A stretch of 64,000 bases of DNA, from positions 31,874,668-31,938,667 of the forward strand of contig NC_092569.1 in assembly GCF_037975245.1 (NCBI RefSeq), read 5' to 3'. Shown one piece after another: positions 1 through 11,697 of the stretch (positions are counted from its first letter, which is position 1; each line of letters starts with the position of its first letter). This DNA comes from Apostichopus japonicus (lineage: Eukaryota; Echinodermata; Holothuroidea; Aspidochirotida; Stichopodidae). A program made the position numbers and the translations under genes. A model generated the notes under the pieces. That model did no database searches. It was not told the origin of the DNA and worked only from the letters and a program-made list of their open reading frames with translations.

Positions 1-673
1 CCATAGTGCATACGTAACCAATACTTGGCGCGATCCGTTTCTATTCGTATTTACACGTACAACTGGTTATGTCAATCATATACACGAGAGCTGCATGATT
101 GGAAAAGTATCAACTTCTGATTGGTGCTGGTCGGTATAAGGTTCAATGTTGGTCAATACGTAGCTATAAATCACTGCACATTGTAGGACTATATCCATGT
201 GTCGTATACGAATGTGGTTATACACCCATGTATCTCCCTGGTTCCAAGTTCTCTCGCCCACTTATAGCAGCTATCGGGCCCTCTCCATATATACTGCTTC
301 CTCCAACGTCTTTTCCTGTAGTTTTGCGGAATGGCTGGTTATGCCACCCCGCCACCTCCTCCCTAGCCAACTGGTGCGTATTAACAACACGGAAGGATTT
401 AAGTATAGCCCCCCCCCCCCACCCACCTACCTTGCCAACTGGTGCGTATTATCAAGACAGGGGCATTTAAGGGTGGTTATGCAGTGAGGAGGTAAATTGA
501 TAGTTTTGTTTGTTCAAGTTTATCATTTAAGCTGCATTTGGCGTTGGATTCTATTTGATTAGTTATTTTTAGAGATCCATATTATTTTCACGTCACATCA
601 TACCGGAGAACATTCAAGCTAGGTTAGAGGTAGAAATTATTGCACACAGTTACTTCTTACCTGTTTAATTAAT
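1..673. repeat. Non-coding stretch with a 68-bp direct duplication
   Basis: No gene is recognised here. The phrase GCCAACTGGTGCGTATTA occurs at 366 and again at 434, 68 bp apart, with similar flanks and a C-run between, so a short segment was duplicated in tandem. Overlapping plus-strand open frames across it have no recognisable motif and look like chance. Confidence 0.5.
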
Positions 674-689
674 CAGGTGCGTATCCAGG

Positions 690-890
690 GGGGGGGCGTT
701 GGGGGCGCGCGCCCCCCGGGTAAGAAAAAGAGGAGAGAAAAAAAAGAGAAGAAAAAAGGAAAAAAGAGGGGAAAAAAGAGGAGGAGAAGAGGAAGGAAGG
801 GAAAAGAAAAAGAAGAAAGAGAGAAAAAGGAGAAAAGGAGGGAGTAAAAGAAAAACGCGAAGACACCGGGGAGAGAAAAAGGAACAGTGA
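690..890. repeat. Poly-G run and purine (GA/GAA) tract
   Basis: A run of G followed by GC-rich sequence leads into about 170 bases that are almost pure purine on the plus strand (GAAAAAG, GGAGAAG and similar). This is low-complexity sequence; the long charged open frame across it (Lys/Arg/Glu only) is an artefact of composition. Confidence 0.85.
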
Positions 891-1229
891 CATAATTACA
901 GCGCTGAAGGGTAGCCAGTGACGGATCAATGATTTCGTAAAAGTGTGACTCACCCTACCCCTTACACCGACAACTCCATTTTTTGACGTTTCCATTTTCC
1001 TCTCTCACTAATGATCTATATATGTACTATATATGGTCTATCATAACGCGTGTGTAGAATTGTGCTATGAAACCAACTGTGGCTGGTCTCGAACTCGACC
1101 GTGTCGTCGGGGAACATGACGCATTTTGGGATGGGGGCGACCGCCCGCCCCCCCCCCCCCATTCAGCATTTTTTTAAATGATACCGCTAAGTAATTTCAA
1201 AATAGAAAGTGCTTAGAGGCAACTTACAA

Positions 1230-1389
1230 GGCCTGGGAAGTGTCATTTCCAGCGATCTGGGAGACATTTTCGGCCAAAATTTGCTTGTACGCTTCGCGCT
1301 AACAAATGGTCCTGGGTAGTGCCATTTCCAGCGATCTGGGAGGCATTTTCGGCCAAAATTTTCTTGTACGCTTCGCGCCAACCTATGGT
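1230..1389. repeat. Two tandem ~80-bp copies of a transposon-internal segment
   Basis: Both copies read CATTTCCAGCGATCTGGGAG, then CATTTTCGGCCAAAATTT, then TTGTACGCTTCGCGC. They belong to the same internal sequence found in the hAT-like elements of this region, in reverse orientation relative to the copies at 3390 and 4014. Confidence 0.7.
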
Positions 1390-1813
1390 GGCGCTACGCT
1401 TAGATAATTTGCCTACAGGCTTCGCCCCTCCCTTGGCAAATTCCTCGCTACGCGCCTGTTCGAATTTGTAACGCAAACAGCAGATATCACATCATATCAG
1501 TGAGCATGAAAATGGCGTTCCAGGATGAAAAGCCTCAAAACTGTCCGACTTGCCTGAAAAAATAACCTAAATTTTTCGCGCGCGGAGCGCGCGTTCAACG
1601 TGTCCATGACAATATCATATAAGCAAGCATCGGTTATTACATCGCATGCCATCATGTACCGTACGGTCGATTCAAATTGCGCAGTATTTCGCGGGATGCT
1701 AATGTAAACAACGACATGTCTCATGTAAATGTATAAAAAGCATGGAGGTCCAATTATGTCAAAACTCTCTTTTACGTTAGTAATGGCGAATTAGGGGCTG
1801 CACCCCCGCCGCG

Positions 1814-2192
1814 CAGTGGCGGAGCGTCCATACGGTCGGGGGGTGGATGCCCCCCCCCTGACGGACTCAAATGGACTGCTGGCGCCTTTTTCAGCTCTTT
1901 ATCACTTTTTACTTATTCTAGATTATTGACTTTTTTATTGCGCTCTCATCTACTTATTGACATTTCTCACATTTTGTTGGTGTAATTTGGCGATGACACC
2001 TTATTCTTCGTTTATCTGCAAATTAGCCAGGCCCGGAAAGGGTCATTTCCGGCGATCTAGGGAGTATCTTTATTCAAAAATTTTCTTTACGCTACGCGCC
2101 AACCAGTGGTGGCGCTCCGCTTAGATAGTGTCGAAAGCGCTCCTACAGACCATTCTCGCCACTCCTGACCAATACCCCTAGCTCCGCCACTG
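1814..2192 (-). mobile_element. hAT-type MITE (CAGTGGCGGAGC family), complete, 379 bp
   Basis: The element begins CAGTGGCGGAGC and ends GCTCCGCCACTG, a perfect 12-bp terminal inverted repeat. It is flanked by an exact 8-bp target duplication CCGCCGCG (1806-1813 and 2193-2200), the size expected for hAT transposons. There is no transposase, so it is non-autonomous. Its internal sequence matches the copies at 3944, 7594 and 12692 in reverse orientation. It sits inside the possible older element 674-2882. Confidence 0.9.
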
Positions 2193-3332
2193 CCGCCGCG
2201 CCTCCTACGCCTATGTGTGTAGTGTTCGGTTTCGGAAATATCTGCTATTTTTTCATTTCCTTCAACCAAGTTTTATAATAGCCGTTATAAGAGGTTTTAA
2301 TGTTTCTACACCGATAAATTAACTGTGTCTGAATTTTCGAAAATTTCTGACCAACATTCTGCATCACACTTCCCTCTACTCGTGCAATTTTGACCGGTCT
2401 GTTATAGGGGTTCAAGGAAGTTTTTCTATATTGGTTGTCCATAGATGAAATTTTGTACAACATTATGGGTATGTTTTGAAGTGAGTTTATTCACGAGAAA
2501 TGTGAATTTTCAAATTTTGAACAAATATGGGGCTTAAAACCTTGAAAAGTGGGGCTGACGGGTATTGTGGGCAGCGACGTAGAATCACCTACAAAAGCAA
2601 AGACCCACAGGAGATGCCATCAGGTCGAACATGATGTGTGCCGGGTTGACAAACTTCAAAAAGGTTATGGATGGAAAAAAAAAACTATTAGGAAATACCT
2701 GGTTCTCAGGCAAAAAGTGTACATCTGGTTGGTCATTTCAAGCCGAGAAGTGCCGTTTCCGGTGATCTGGGGGGGTTTCAAAACAAGAAATTTTCTTGTA
2801 CGCTGCGCGCCAACCGATGGTGGCGCTCCGCTTAGATAGTAATTCGCGCCCCCCGGGTTTGAAAATCCTGGATACGCGCCTGTTAATCATGCACATAAAG
2901 TTATGCGTCCCACGAATCGAGGCTGTAACGTTTTCTCTTGATCATAAACCAAACCTTTGTAATTCGTGGCTAATTAATTTCATCACCCTTTGTTGACGAC
3001 CTTCGATTTACTGGATTGAGAACGGTAACATCAGCTGACACAATTCAGCGCAGGATTAATCCCGTTCTAAATTTGCCATGCCGTCGTGCAATATGATCAG
3101 CAGGGAAGCTAACGGAAATAATTAATTCGATGAATATTAAGATGATATTTAAATTGCCCTGTCTATTCAAGTCCTTTATTATTATATTGCCATTTGATAT
3201 ATTACAAATAATAAGAACATAATGAGGATGACTTTCTAAACTCAAGGTTATACCTATGATCATCAAGTTCAGCATGGCCCGTTGAACAATCATAGCGGGA
3301 ATCTAAGTCATGATTTAAATATGAGCTATGAA
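2193..3332. other. Non-coding stretch with a transposon-internal fragment
   Basis: No gene is recognised. At 2735-2845 lies another reverse copy of the conserved core (ACCGATGGTGGCGCTCCGCT), which belongs to the right part of the element ending at 2882. The remainder, 2883-3332, is AT-rich sequence without visible structure. Confidence 0.55.
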
Positions 3333-4827
3333 CAGGGGCGGGATTTGAGTTGTGAAAGTGGGGGGGCAAACCTGCCAGCAAGACTATCTAAGCGGAGCGC
3401 CACCATCGGTTGGCGCGTAGCGTACAAGAAATTTTTTGGCTTTACAAACCCTCCAGACGGCCGGAAACGGCACTTCCCGAGTGCTCTAAGCTGCATGTAC
3501 CCATCCTTGAAATGTGGATCTCATGTCTGCAGTTGTATCTAGATAGTTAATTTTCGTTTAAAAATTTGAAGAGGATTGATAGTAAAACATATGGTCAAGA
3601 TGGTGATGTACAACTTTTGTTATACGTCACTATCTAAGCGGAGCGCCATCATCGGTTGGCATGGAGCGTCGAAATTTTCGATGAAAGGTACCCTTAGATC
3701 GTAAAATCCGCTTTCCCCCTAAAATTATTAGTATATTGTGAATTGGACCGATCAAGAATATGTTCAGCACCCACTTCTTGGAGCACTTGGCAAATATTTG
3801 GGAGCTGAACATACCTTTACCCCCCCCCCCCCCCCCCCCCTACCGAAACTGCCGAGTGCTGTATACTGTAACAATGGATTTAATGTGTTACTGTGTTAGT
3901 GCCAATTTGTAATTTACATTATTCGATTTGCATGCATCATTCCCAGTGGCGGAGCTAGGGATATCGGTCAGGGGGGGGGGGGGGCGAGAATGGTCTGTAG
4001 GGGCGCTTTCGACACTATCTAAGCGGAGTGCCACCACAGGTTGGCGCGGAGCGTACAGAAATTTTTTGAGTAAAGATACTCCCTAGATCGCCGGAAATGA
4101 CCCTTTCCGGGCCTTGCTTATTTGCAGATAAACGAAGAATAAATAGGTGTCATCGCCGAATTACACCAACAAAATGTGACAAATGTCAATAGGTAGATGA
4201 GAACGCAATAAAAAAAGTCAATAATAGCGAATAAGTAAAAAGTAAAAGAGTGCCAGCAGTCCACTGACTGTATGGACGCTCCGCCACTGATCATTCCAGG
4301 ATTTCGAGCAGTAAAGAAATTACATCGGCATTGGTTGCCATTGCATATTGTTGAATGACACTGGGGGGGGGGGGTTCATGTCTCAGTGTATTTAATTTAA
4401 TTATTGATATATCCAATATGAAAATCTGGCTTTCGTAAATCGTTTCTCTGGATTTAGTTATTCAACGCATTCAGTAGAGCAGCAACGTTGAAAATCAATT
4501 CCTGAAGCTAGCACTGTAGCACATGCCGGGGATTCATTACATGCAGAATTGAATCGCTAGTTTGTTAGCTCCAGGATTCGTAACCTGTGCTGCGAACCAT
4601 ATCCTAGCTCCAGCTCCAGTTATTCTGCATGTTTCATGTTACGATGTTAAACACAAATTCGACTTAGATTCGAAACAAATAGGCCTATTTGATAGAGCTG
4701 TTGTGGGGGAATAATTCGATTAGGGTTGTGCACATTTGTCTGCAAAAACGACAAGAAAGTGAACTAAGGTCTGGGAAAAAGTGGGGGGGCAAATGCCCCC
4801 TCTTGCCCCCCCGTAATCCCGCCCATG
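3333..4827. mobile_element. hAT-type non-autonomous element, TIR CAGGGGCGGGATT, 1.5 kb, with a nested insertion
   Basis: The left end CAGGGGCGGGATT pairs with AATCCCGCCCATG at the right end (12 of 13). The outer flanks are an exact 8-bp duplication GCTATGAA (3325-3332 and 4828-4835). Removing the nested element 3944-4289 and one copy of its 8-bp duplication leaves about 1.14 kb. The interior carries two copies of the core TATCTAAGCGGAGCGCC (about 3386 and 3632) and a run of about 22 C at 3819-3840. No transposase reading frame is seen, so mobilisation would have to be in trans. Confidence 0.85.
3944..4289 (+). mobile_element. hAT-type MITE (CAGTGGCGGAGC family), complete, 346 bp, nested
   Basis: Starts CAGTGGCGGAGC and ends GCTCCGCCACTG. 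The 8-bp duplication ATCATTCC is exact (3936-3943 and 4290-4297). The poly-G run after GGTCA and the internal core TATCTAAGCGGAGTGCC are family features. Lying inside 3333-4827, it inserted after that element did. Confidence 0.92.
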
Positions 4828-5639
4828 GCTATGAACGTATATGCCGCCCTCTCAATATATTAACACGGTCGATATAACCAGTCAAGTAGCCATTAGTAAC
4901 AAATGTAGGTAAGTGTAATTCCCATTCCGCCCGGCGCCAGCCCACCTTACGGCTAAAAACATTAAATAAACTTGTAACGTCATAGTGACCCGACTGTCGG
5001 CGCAACATCGACCTCTCGACAATTTTCTATTATATGTGCAAAGCACCTCAGTCATCCCCTTCTATTTCCATCCTTGAACGGACATACAAAATTATATTCG
5101 ATGTATTTCTAAATTCATAACTTACCCATTCTCACGTTAGCACATACATGATTTAAATAACAGATAATACAAAAAAGAGGAGTTGGTAAAATGCATTAGC
5201 AATATCATTGTTGTATCATGGTAATAATCCCTTGAAAGGTGGGAGTGGGCGGAAAGTTGGAGTTAAGCTGCGCATTCTTTGGACATTTGTACGATAAACT
5301 TACCCCTCTCTAACTCTCCGAGTATTTGCCTCCCCTAACGTCGCATGCTAATCGCCTATCACGGGGATAGCTCTGTGCCAACGCTGGGGCTATTTAAAGG
5401 ATCACCGCCCCCCTAAATTTTATTAGGGTTTCGTATGGAAAACAAGCAATATACAAAACACAGTCCCTACCATCATTTCAATTCCAGTTGTTTAGGGAGA
5501 CGCCTTGAAAAGTATGACAGCCAAACTGAGGGCGTGTTTAAACTTTTGTTAGTCGACTGTGGTGCCTGCTCACTGTACTGCTTGCTGTCTAGGTCGACCA
5601 AAACAGACGTCAACATGTACAAGCCTAGGTCAGTAACTT
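4828..5639. other. Non-coding stretch
   Basis: No repeat with recognisable ends and no coding sequence. There is a short C-run at 5405-5412 and a TATTTAAA box-like string at 5390-5397, which may or may not relate to the CpG-rich block that follows. A 68-codon plus-strand frame at 5435-5641 has no recognisable domain and I do not call it a gene. Confidence 0.45.
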
Positions 5640-5795
5640 GAGTCAATTCTCCACACTGTGCTTATGACTTCCAAACGTACGCATCATACGACGAAACCAC
5701 GTACGGTAAGCGGGCACGGAACCGGCGACGGAATCACTGACGGCCACAACGAGACTAGCCTAGGAGAAAATGCTGGATTAACTTTCGAAGTTACC
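5640..5795 (+). promoter_or_regulatory. CpG-rich block ending in a splice donor: candidate promoter or 5' non-coding exon
   Basis: In an otherwise CpG-poor window, 5670-5760 is dense in CpG (for example ACGTACGCATCATACGACG and CGGGCACGGAACCGGCGACG). The block ends at GTAAGTAC (5796-5803), close to the consensus 5' splice site. Its frames contain stops, so an exon here would be untranslated. It lies about 30 kb upstream of the first FAK coding exon and on the same strand. Linking it to FAK is inference; it could equally belong to another transcript or to none. Confidence 0.25.
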
Positions 5796-7593
5796 GTAAG
5801 TACATAAACAACATCGTTCTTTGAACTTGGTGTTTCCATTGTTCGTGGCTCCCCAATCTTATACCCAGGTAAATAATCTCCGATGTAGGCAACGTAGATT
5901 TTGGAATGAAAGTAGGATTAGCTATGACCTAATAGTAATACTAATAGTAATAATAGGCTTCACTGTGTTGGTTCGGTACGTCAAAGGCCTAACGTGAATC
6001 AGGCTAAATCTACTTCAGGCCTAAAGTAAAGCGTATTGTAGGTAAGCAACTTACATGGATAGTCTAAGTTAGGCTAGTCCCTATGTCCCAGCCCAACTGT
6101 ACAGATATAAACAGCAAAATATACCTAGCCTACCCGTAACTGTAGGTCACAGGCCTAGTCGTAACTTCAGTTGTAACACAGCCTACTTCCAGAAGAGTCG
6201 AATAACAGTTTCATAATGATTTGGGTTTTTATGTCATATTGGGTGTGGTGCTAACAGTAACACATAATTACTTAGTCTACTCCAGTCTTAGTCTACTGTT
6301 GTTCAACTGAATTGGTCAGGGCTAGGTGAGCTCACAATTCTTTGCTCTTCAGACAGAAATAATTGCAGTTACCATGGTTTGGCCTTTCACTAAATTTCTA
6401 GTGTTCTTGACTCATTGGAAGAATACAGTCCAAAACAGTAAATGTCAGGAAGGACGGTATAATCCATTGTAACTATGAGATGCTAAGTGAACTAAGGTTG
6501 CAGTTGATAAATTTTACGGAGGCCAATGTTCACAAAGACCATATAACATTCCATGTGCCATCAAATGGGTTAGCCAACAACAAAACAAAAATATTCACTG
6601 CAGTGTTTAAGAGAACCAACTTGTGCAGTGTAAGAAGGTTGGTAAGACGGAAGATGTCTAAGCAAGTCTCGTCCCGACCTATGTTGTGATTTTTAGCAAA
6701 TTTGATTGCATTTTAGCATTAACAGGAAAAAGTTTAGTGTAGCAGCTTTGAAGAAGCTCTGAATTTGTCTGTTATGAAGTACTTTTGTTCCTGTGTTAAA
6801 ATAAATGCTATAGCCTACTAATACTGGAGAAATGTTTTCCTGATGAACATTATTTTGGTCCTGACCATCTGAAAGCTTTCATGACCTGGGAGATTTGTGT
6901 TGGAAACATTAAGAAAATGAACCATAATTGTGTTAAACCATTAATTAGTATTTTTGAAAGGAAGAGACAATCAGAAGTTCCTCAAAACACTTTTTAAGTT
7001 CTTGCTGTTAAGATCCTGAAACGAATCCCTTCCTCACAGGAAATACAGTGCATTAAAAGAAGAACCGTCCTTGACCATTTAATCAATTGTCCTATAAGTT
7101 TGTTTTGGCTTCAGGTTTAATTTTGTGGGTGCTACAGTAAGTGTAAGTGAACACCTGCTGTTTGGTACAGTACAGTAGCTAGACTGATATGGTCAATACA
7201 GTCACATAGCAAAGTGGTATTTGTATAGACTGGTCTAGTACTATTCAACTCAGTTAAAATTTATATCTCAATTATCGTACAGAAAAAGAAAAAAAAATTA
7301 TCGCACAGTACAGTAGAAAAGGAGCGTAATTTCCAAAAGGCAATAGAAACAGAGGTACTGTTAACAAGGTTAGTGACCCCCCAAAAAAAGAAGAAGAAAA
7401 AAGCAAATAATCGCAAAATAGGAGACAAGAAAGAGACAGGATGTCCAGAAAAAAAAAATGATAGAAAAGAAAAGGATAAATAAGAAAGGGGTGAATAGAG
7501 ATAAGTGAAGAATGCACTGACATGAGCTATAGTAGCTGTACTATGTACATGTATACAGTACATTTGTGCTTGAATTCTGACATAAATTCTATT
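5796..7593. other. Non-coding stretch, AT-rich
   Basis: No coding exon recognised. Contains short TAATA repeats near 5930 and a purine-rich tract at 7270-7500. Minus-strand frames over 7261-7662 are runs of Phe/Ser/Leu produced by that tract. Confidence 0.5.
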
Positions 7594-7952
7594 CAGTGGC
7601 GGAGCTACTGTAGGGGTTTTGGTCAAGGGGGCGAGAATGGTCTGTAGGGGCGCTTTCGACACTATCTAAGCGGAGCGCCACCAGAGGTTGGCGCGGAGCG
7701 TACAGACAATTTTTTGAGTAAAGATACTTCCTAGATCACTGGAAATGACCCTCTCCTGGCTAATTTGCAGATAAACGAAGAATAAATAGGTGTCAAAAAT
7801 GTGGCAAATGTCAATAGGTAGATGAGAGTGCAATAAAAAAGTAAATAATCGTGAATAAGTAAAAAGTGGTAAAAAGCTGAAAAGGGCACCAGCAGTCCAT
7901 TTGAGTCCGTCAGGGGGGGGGGGGAGGGGCATCTGTCCCACCTGATTGTATT
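7594..7952 (+). mobile_element. hAT-type MITE (CAGTGGCGGAGC family), right end missing
   Basis: Begins CAGTGGCGGAGCTACTG and follows the family sequence, including the core TATCTAAGCGGAGCGCC at about 7663 and the poly-G run at 7913-7922. It breaks off near TGATTGTAT before the expected right terminal repeat, and no matching 8-bp duplication of ATTCTATT is found, so the right end was lost. Confidence 0.8.
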
Positions 7953-8034
7953 GCAAGTGGCTTGTTACCTTGCTAAGGTTTGTGGTCATTACAATATGAT
8001 AGTAAATGGAGTTTGTGTAAACTGCATTGAGCAA

Positions 8035-8300
8035 AGAAATTAAATGCTTAACGAGGTAGGCCAGAGAAGGGGGTAGAGGAAGGGAATGTCAACCTATGAC
8101 AGAGAATGTGAACCTATGGGCAAAGAAATAATAAAAGTAGTTAACAAGGGAGGCCAAAGAAGGGGGCGTTGGGAGTAGATCTACCTATGAGGAGAAGAGT
8201 GTACCTAGGACCAAAGAAATAAAAGGGAAATGAAGTGGGGTCGGTCAGAGAGTGGGAGGGATAGGATGGGAATAAATTTTACATCGAAGTCATTCATGTA
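8035..8300. repeat. Degenerate tandem repeat of about 100 bp
   Basis: The pattern AAAGAAAT-AA, then GAGGCCA(A/G)AGAAGGGGG, then ACCTATG recurs about three times with drift. Non-coding. Confidence 0.5.
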
Positions 8301-8689
8301 CATTGTCTCCCTTAAAATTTACTAAATTAAATAAGATACAGTACTATTCAGAATGTGATCACAAAGATTTGACATTTCTGGTGATACTACATGCACAATC
8401 TGAGTAGACTGTACCGTTAGGGAAATGCCACAGTGCCCCTAAAATGATGACCTTTTGATGATGTAAAGTGCTAGTGTTCCCCCCCCCCCCAACCTCATCC
8501 CCCAGCTTATCCCTAACAAAGTATACAGAATGTATGCTTGAGGCAGCATCTTACTGTCCAAATTTAGCAATATATACTTTTTATTAAACATACTCTACAC
8601 AGGTTCATGTGTTAGTTATGAAGGACGAATCACGAATGTATATATGTAAAATTAAGTTTGATGTACATTTTATATACCAGTGGTCAGAA

Positions 8690-8890
8690 AACTCTAGGGC
8701 CCACGTCCCAGGATCTTTTATGAAGACTGAGCCGCGACCCACCAGACCCGCAGAATCGATACTCAATCAGAATGCATGAAAGCTTGCGCTGACTACAGAC
8801 ATCGGCAAGCTACGAAAACTATACATGAAATAATTGAAAAAAATCCTGGGACCGATTGAACAGTTTTTGTGACCCAGTCAGTCAGTAGGT
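8690..8890. repeat. Diverged interspersed repeat (GCGACCCAC type)
   Basis: Contains GCCGCGACCCACC, then AATCCTGGGACC and GTGACCCA. A similar order of words (CTGACCCC, AATCCTGGGACCC, GCGACCCAC) recurs at 26780-26930, so both appear to be copies of one dispersed repeat. The words resemble the ends of old hAT elements in other animals, but no terminal repeats are intact. Confidence 0.4.
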
Positions 8891-11231
8891 ATCAAGTTAA
8901 AATTATATATTTGGCTTAGTTATTATAAGTATTGAAGCAATTTGCCACTGCTCACATAAAGACCTTCATACAGTAGGAAGCAGGAGGTTCTATAAGGACC
9001 TCGTTGATAAGGAGTGCATTTCTGCTGGATTGTAAATATATTTTGTTTTAAAAAAATAAATGCTGCACTTTTTCAAGAGGAGATTCTTGGTAAATGATAT
9101 TGTGATATATATACGCTGCTAGATGGTGGGTTCTTAATAAGAAACTGTGTACGTACATCAAGTATCAAATGACTAGTTAAAATGTCATTGTACAGGTATA
9201 CTGTACATGCAATTTGTAGTGTAGGATGGGGGCTTTGTACTCACTTTATTACTATTTGTAAAGGCTTTTTTGTGCAAGCTTTGTTGGGCTGATTTAACCA
9301 CCTTACTGGATAGGAATCTTTTGCAGGCCAGATTATATGCCAGTAGGTCACGTCGTGAGCACCCCTTAAAAGTACAGTAGACTATCTGCATATATCTACA
9401 TCGATTGAGATTGTAAAAACATTCTTTCTTAGCATTTTAAAATTAGCAATAATGTTGCCATGGATACCGTACGGCGTACCATACAGGGACTGGCCAGCAA
9501 TTCAGAATTACCAAAGTTACAATGTACAGTAAAATACAGAGTGAGGGTGCATTAACAAAGCAGTTCCAGTACAGACCAATATATGCAATACAGTACAGAA
9601 TGTACAGAATAGTGTAGTACAGTAGTAATAACTATAGCATCTAGTACAGTGCTATGTAACACAGTTCTAATGTACTGTACAACCATTGTACATTGAACAG
9701 AAGGGATAGGAATGCATTACTATTTATGCACAGTAAATTACTGTACCTAATATGGGCATCTATGATCCTATCAATTCCATACCAGATATTGTACCCTCTC
9801 CTGTTGCCTGAAGGATGAAATCCTATACCAATGTGTGATCACTTTATTGGCATAGTTTTGAAATCTCCATTTTCAATCTTTTAAAGAGCTTTCTGTACAT
9901 GTCAGCAGGGGTTGACAAAATCTCAGGACAGGTCAGCTGATAGGGCTATACACACATGTACAGTATACATAGAATGAATGCATGGTATGCCTCAACTACA
10001 GTATGATAACACACTTTGTTTAACGTACATAGTATGTCTACATAGACACATACATGTATGTATACATGGAGTAATTTAGTATAAAGTGCTCCAAGTTGGT
10101 ATTAAAGGGTGTGCAGACTCGCGCAAAAAGAAACTTCTAATGCTGGTAATCTGACCTAGTTTCGAATGAGGTGTAACAGAAGTGTTAGACACCACCTTCG
10201 ATCCCAGAAAATACTCACACAGCTTCGGTAATTAGACACCAGTGTACAGTGAGTACACACAGCTGCGGTCAATACGCACAGCACAGTGTACAAACAAGCG
10301 ATCGGACATCTCAGGTCCAGCTAAAGATTTAGGTATCACATTTCATTACTGTACTGTCTGCATTTTGTAGCGACACGAACAAAACGTCACTTGCAAGCAA
10401 CTGAAAGTTAACTTTTTCAGAGCGCGGCACACGGTTTCGGGCGAGTGTTCAATGCCTTTAAACACATAGCAGAAGTTTTGAAGGCTCTGAATGTTCCTCT
10501 ACAAAATACTACGGTTCCTGTGTACAAAAACTATATACATCTTTGCACTTGTATAGCATTTTGCATAGTATTTTGCATAGTATTTTGCATAGTATTTTGC
10601 ATAGTATTTTGCATAGTATTTTGCTTCATATGTGATACCAGATAAAGTGTTCCCTGACATATATACACAGTATATATGTGGCGAACTTACATCATGGTAC
10701 ATGACATTATCAACATCATCGTAGATGATCACTGAACCTAGATGTAAAATACCGATCATGTTATAGAGTTACTGACAGGTTGGTTTATCCAGACATGTTT
10801 TCTCATTTATTCCTGCAGAGTAAACTAAATACAGAAAACCTGGATCAATTTAATATCTGAGACTATGGTTTCTAACCTGTGATGTTTTTACGTGTAGTGT
10901 AATGTACAGACTTAGTAGTTTATATTGTCTGCAGCTAGCAGTAATAACCTGTAGTTAAGTGTCAACCCACCATTATGTGACATATGGGGCACATATGGGC
11001 TTAAGTTATCGTGGTTGCTTCCAAGCACTCAAGTGGTAAAAATTGAAATCATGATGAACACTTACAGTGTATGTATGTCAAAACCAGGATAGCTTGGAAT
11101 TTTGATGCACATTGAAATTTACTGATCTGTAAGCAGGAAATCAAACCAAATAAATGCCACTCTTGAAAAATAAGTCTGCATTGCAGACCTGTATGTTTGC
11201 TCTCAGTCTGCAGGGCATGTATATATACAGC
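8891..11231. other. Non-coding stretch rich in GTACAG/CTGTAC words
   Basis: No gene recognised. From 9490 to 9760 the words GTACAG, CTGTAC and ACAGTA recur densely. A 12-bp tandem repeat at 10553-10623 is listed separately. Confidence 0.5.
10553..10623. repeat. 12-bp tandem repeat, unit ATAGTATTTTGC, about six copies
   Basis: ATAGTATTTTGC repeats about six times almost without change. Because 12 is a multiple of three it keeps frames open on both strands, giving repetitive peptides that are not evidence of a gene. Confidence 0.93.
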
Positions 11232-11292
11232 CAGTTGCGGAGCTACAGGTATTGGTCATTTGTCAGAAAATTACACTGCAGGGCAATTCCAC

Positions 11293-11697
11293 GGTTACAG
11301 TGTGACAAAAAATACACATTTAATCATTTCAATTTGTTTTTTCTCAGAATATTGAATGGATATCTTCAGAATAGGTTATCAGTGCAAAAGGGGCAACAAT
11401 TAACTTTTGAAACATGCATAATTTTTTGGAGATTTCAATGTCAATTTTTGAATATTAATAAAAATATGCTTCGGTTACAGTGTGACATGAAAAATACCTA
11501 GGTTTTTCACCAAAATACCCTTCCTTAAAACCCTCTGAAATTAAAAGTGTACCCAAATTGGAAATACATACATTTTATCCAACATAGTCTTAACTATCAT
11601 GTGATATGAGCAAATTGACAGACTGACCATTAAAACCTGAAATATTATATCATTACTATATCAATGCATGGTTACAGTGTGACGGTTACAGTGTGAC
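11293..11697 (+). repeat. Left cluster of the 14-mer GGTTACAGTGTGAC
   Basis: Exact copies lie at 11293-11306, 11473-11486, 11670-11683 and 11684-11697; the last two are directly adjacent head-to-tail. All are in plus orientation. Spacing is irregular, so this is not a simple satellite. Repeated short words near transposon ends are often transposase-binding sites, but that role is inferred here. Confidence 0.85.

Larger units (their letters stand above)
674..2882. mobile_element. Possible hAT-like non-autonomous element, TIR CAGGYGCGTATCCAGG
   Basis: CAGGTGCGTATCCAGG at 674-689 is matched in inverted orientation by CCTGGATACGCGCCTG at 2867-2882 (15 of 16 positions). Both ends are followed internally by a GCGCCCCCCGGG block. 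The flanking 8-mers (TAATTAAT and TTAATCAT) agree only partly, so this is either one old element with a decayed target duplication or the ends of two elements. It contains no intact transposase and is interrupted by the younger insertion at 1814-2192. Confidence 0.42.

Noticed and set aside
7261-7662. Minus-strand Phe/Leu/Ser-rich frames resembling membrane proteins
   Set aside because: They are the reverse complement of an A/G-rich tract; hydrophobicity comes from composition.
10445-10759. Frames containing FCIVFCIVFCIV or YYAKYYAK repeats
   Set aside because: They are translations of the 12-bp tandem repeat on either strand.
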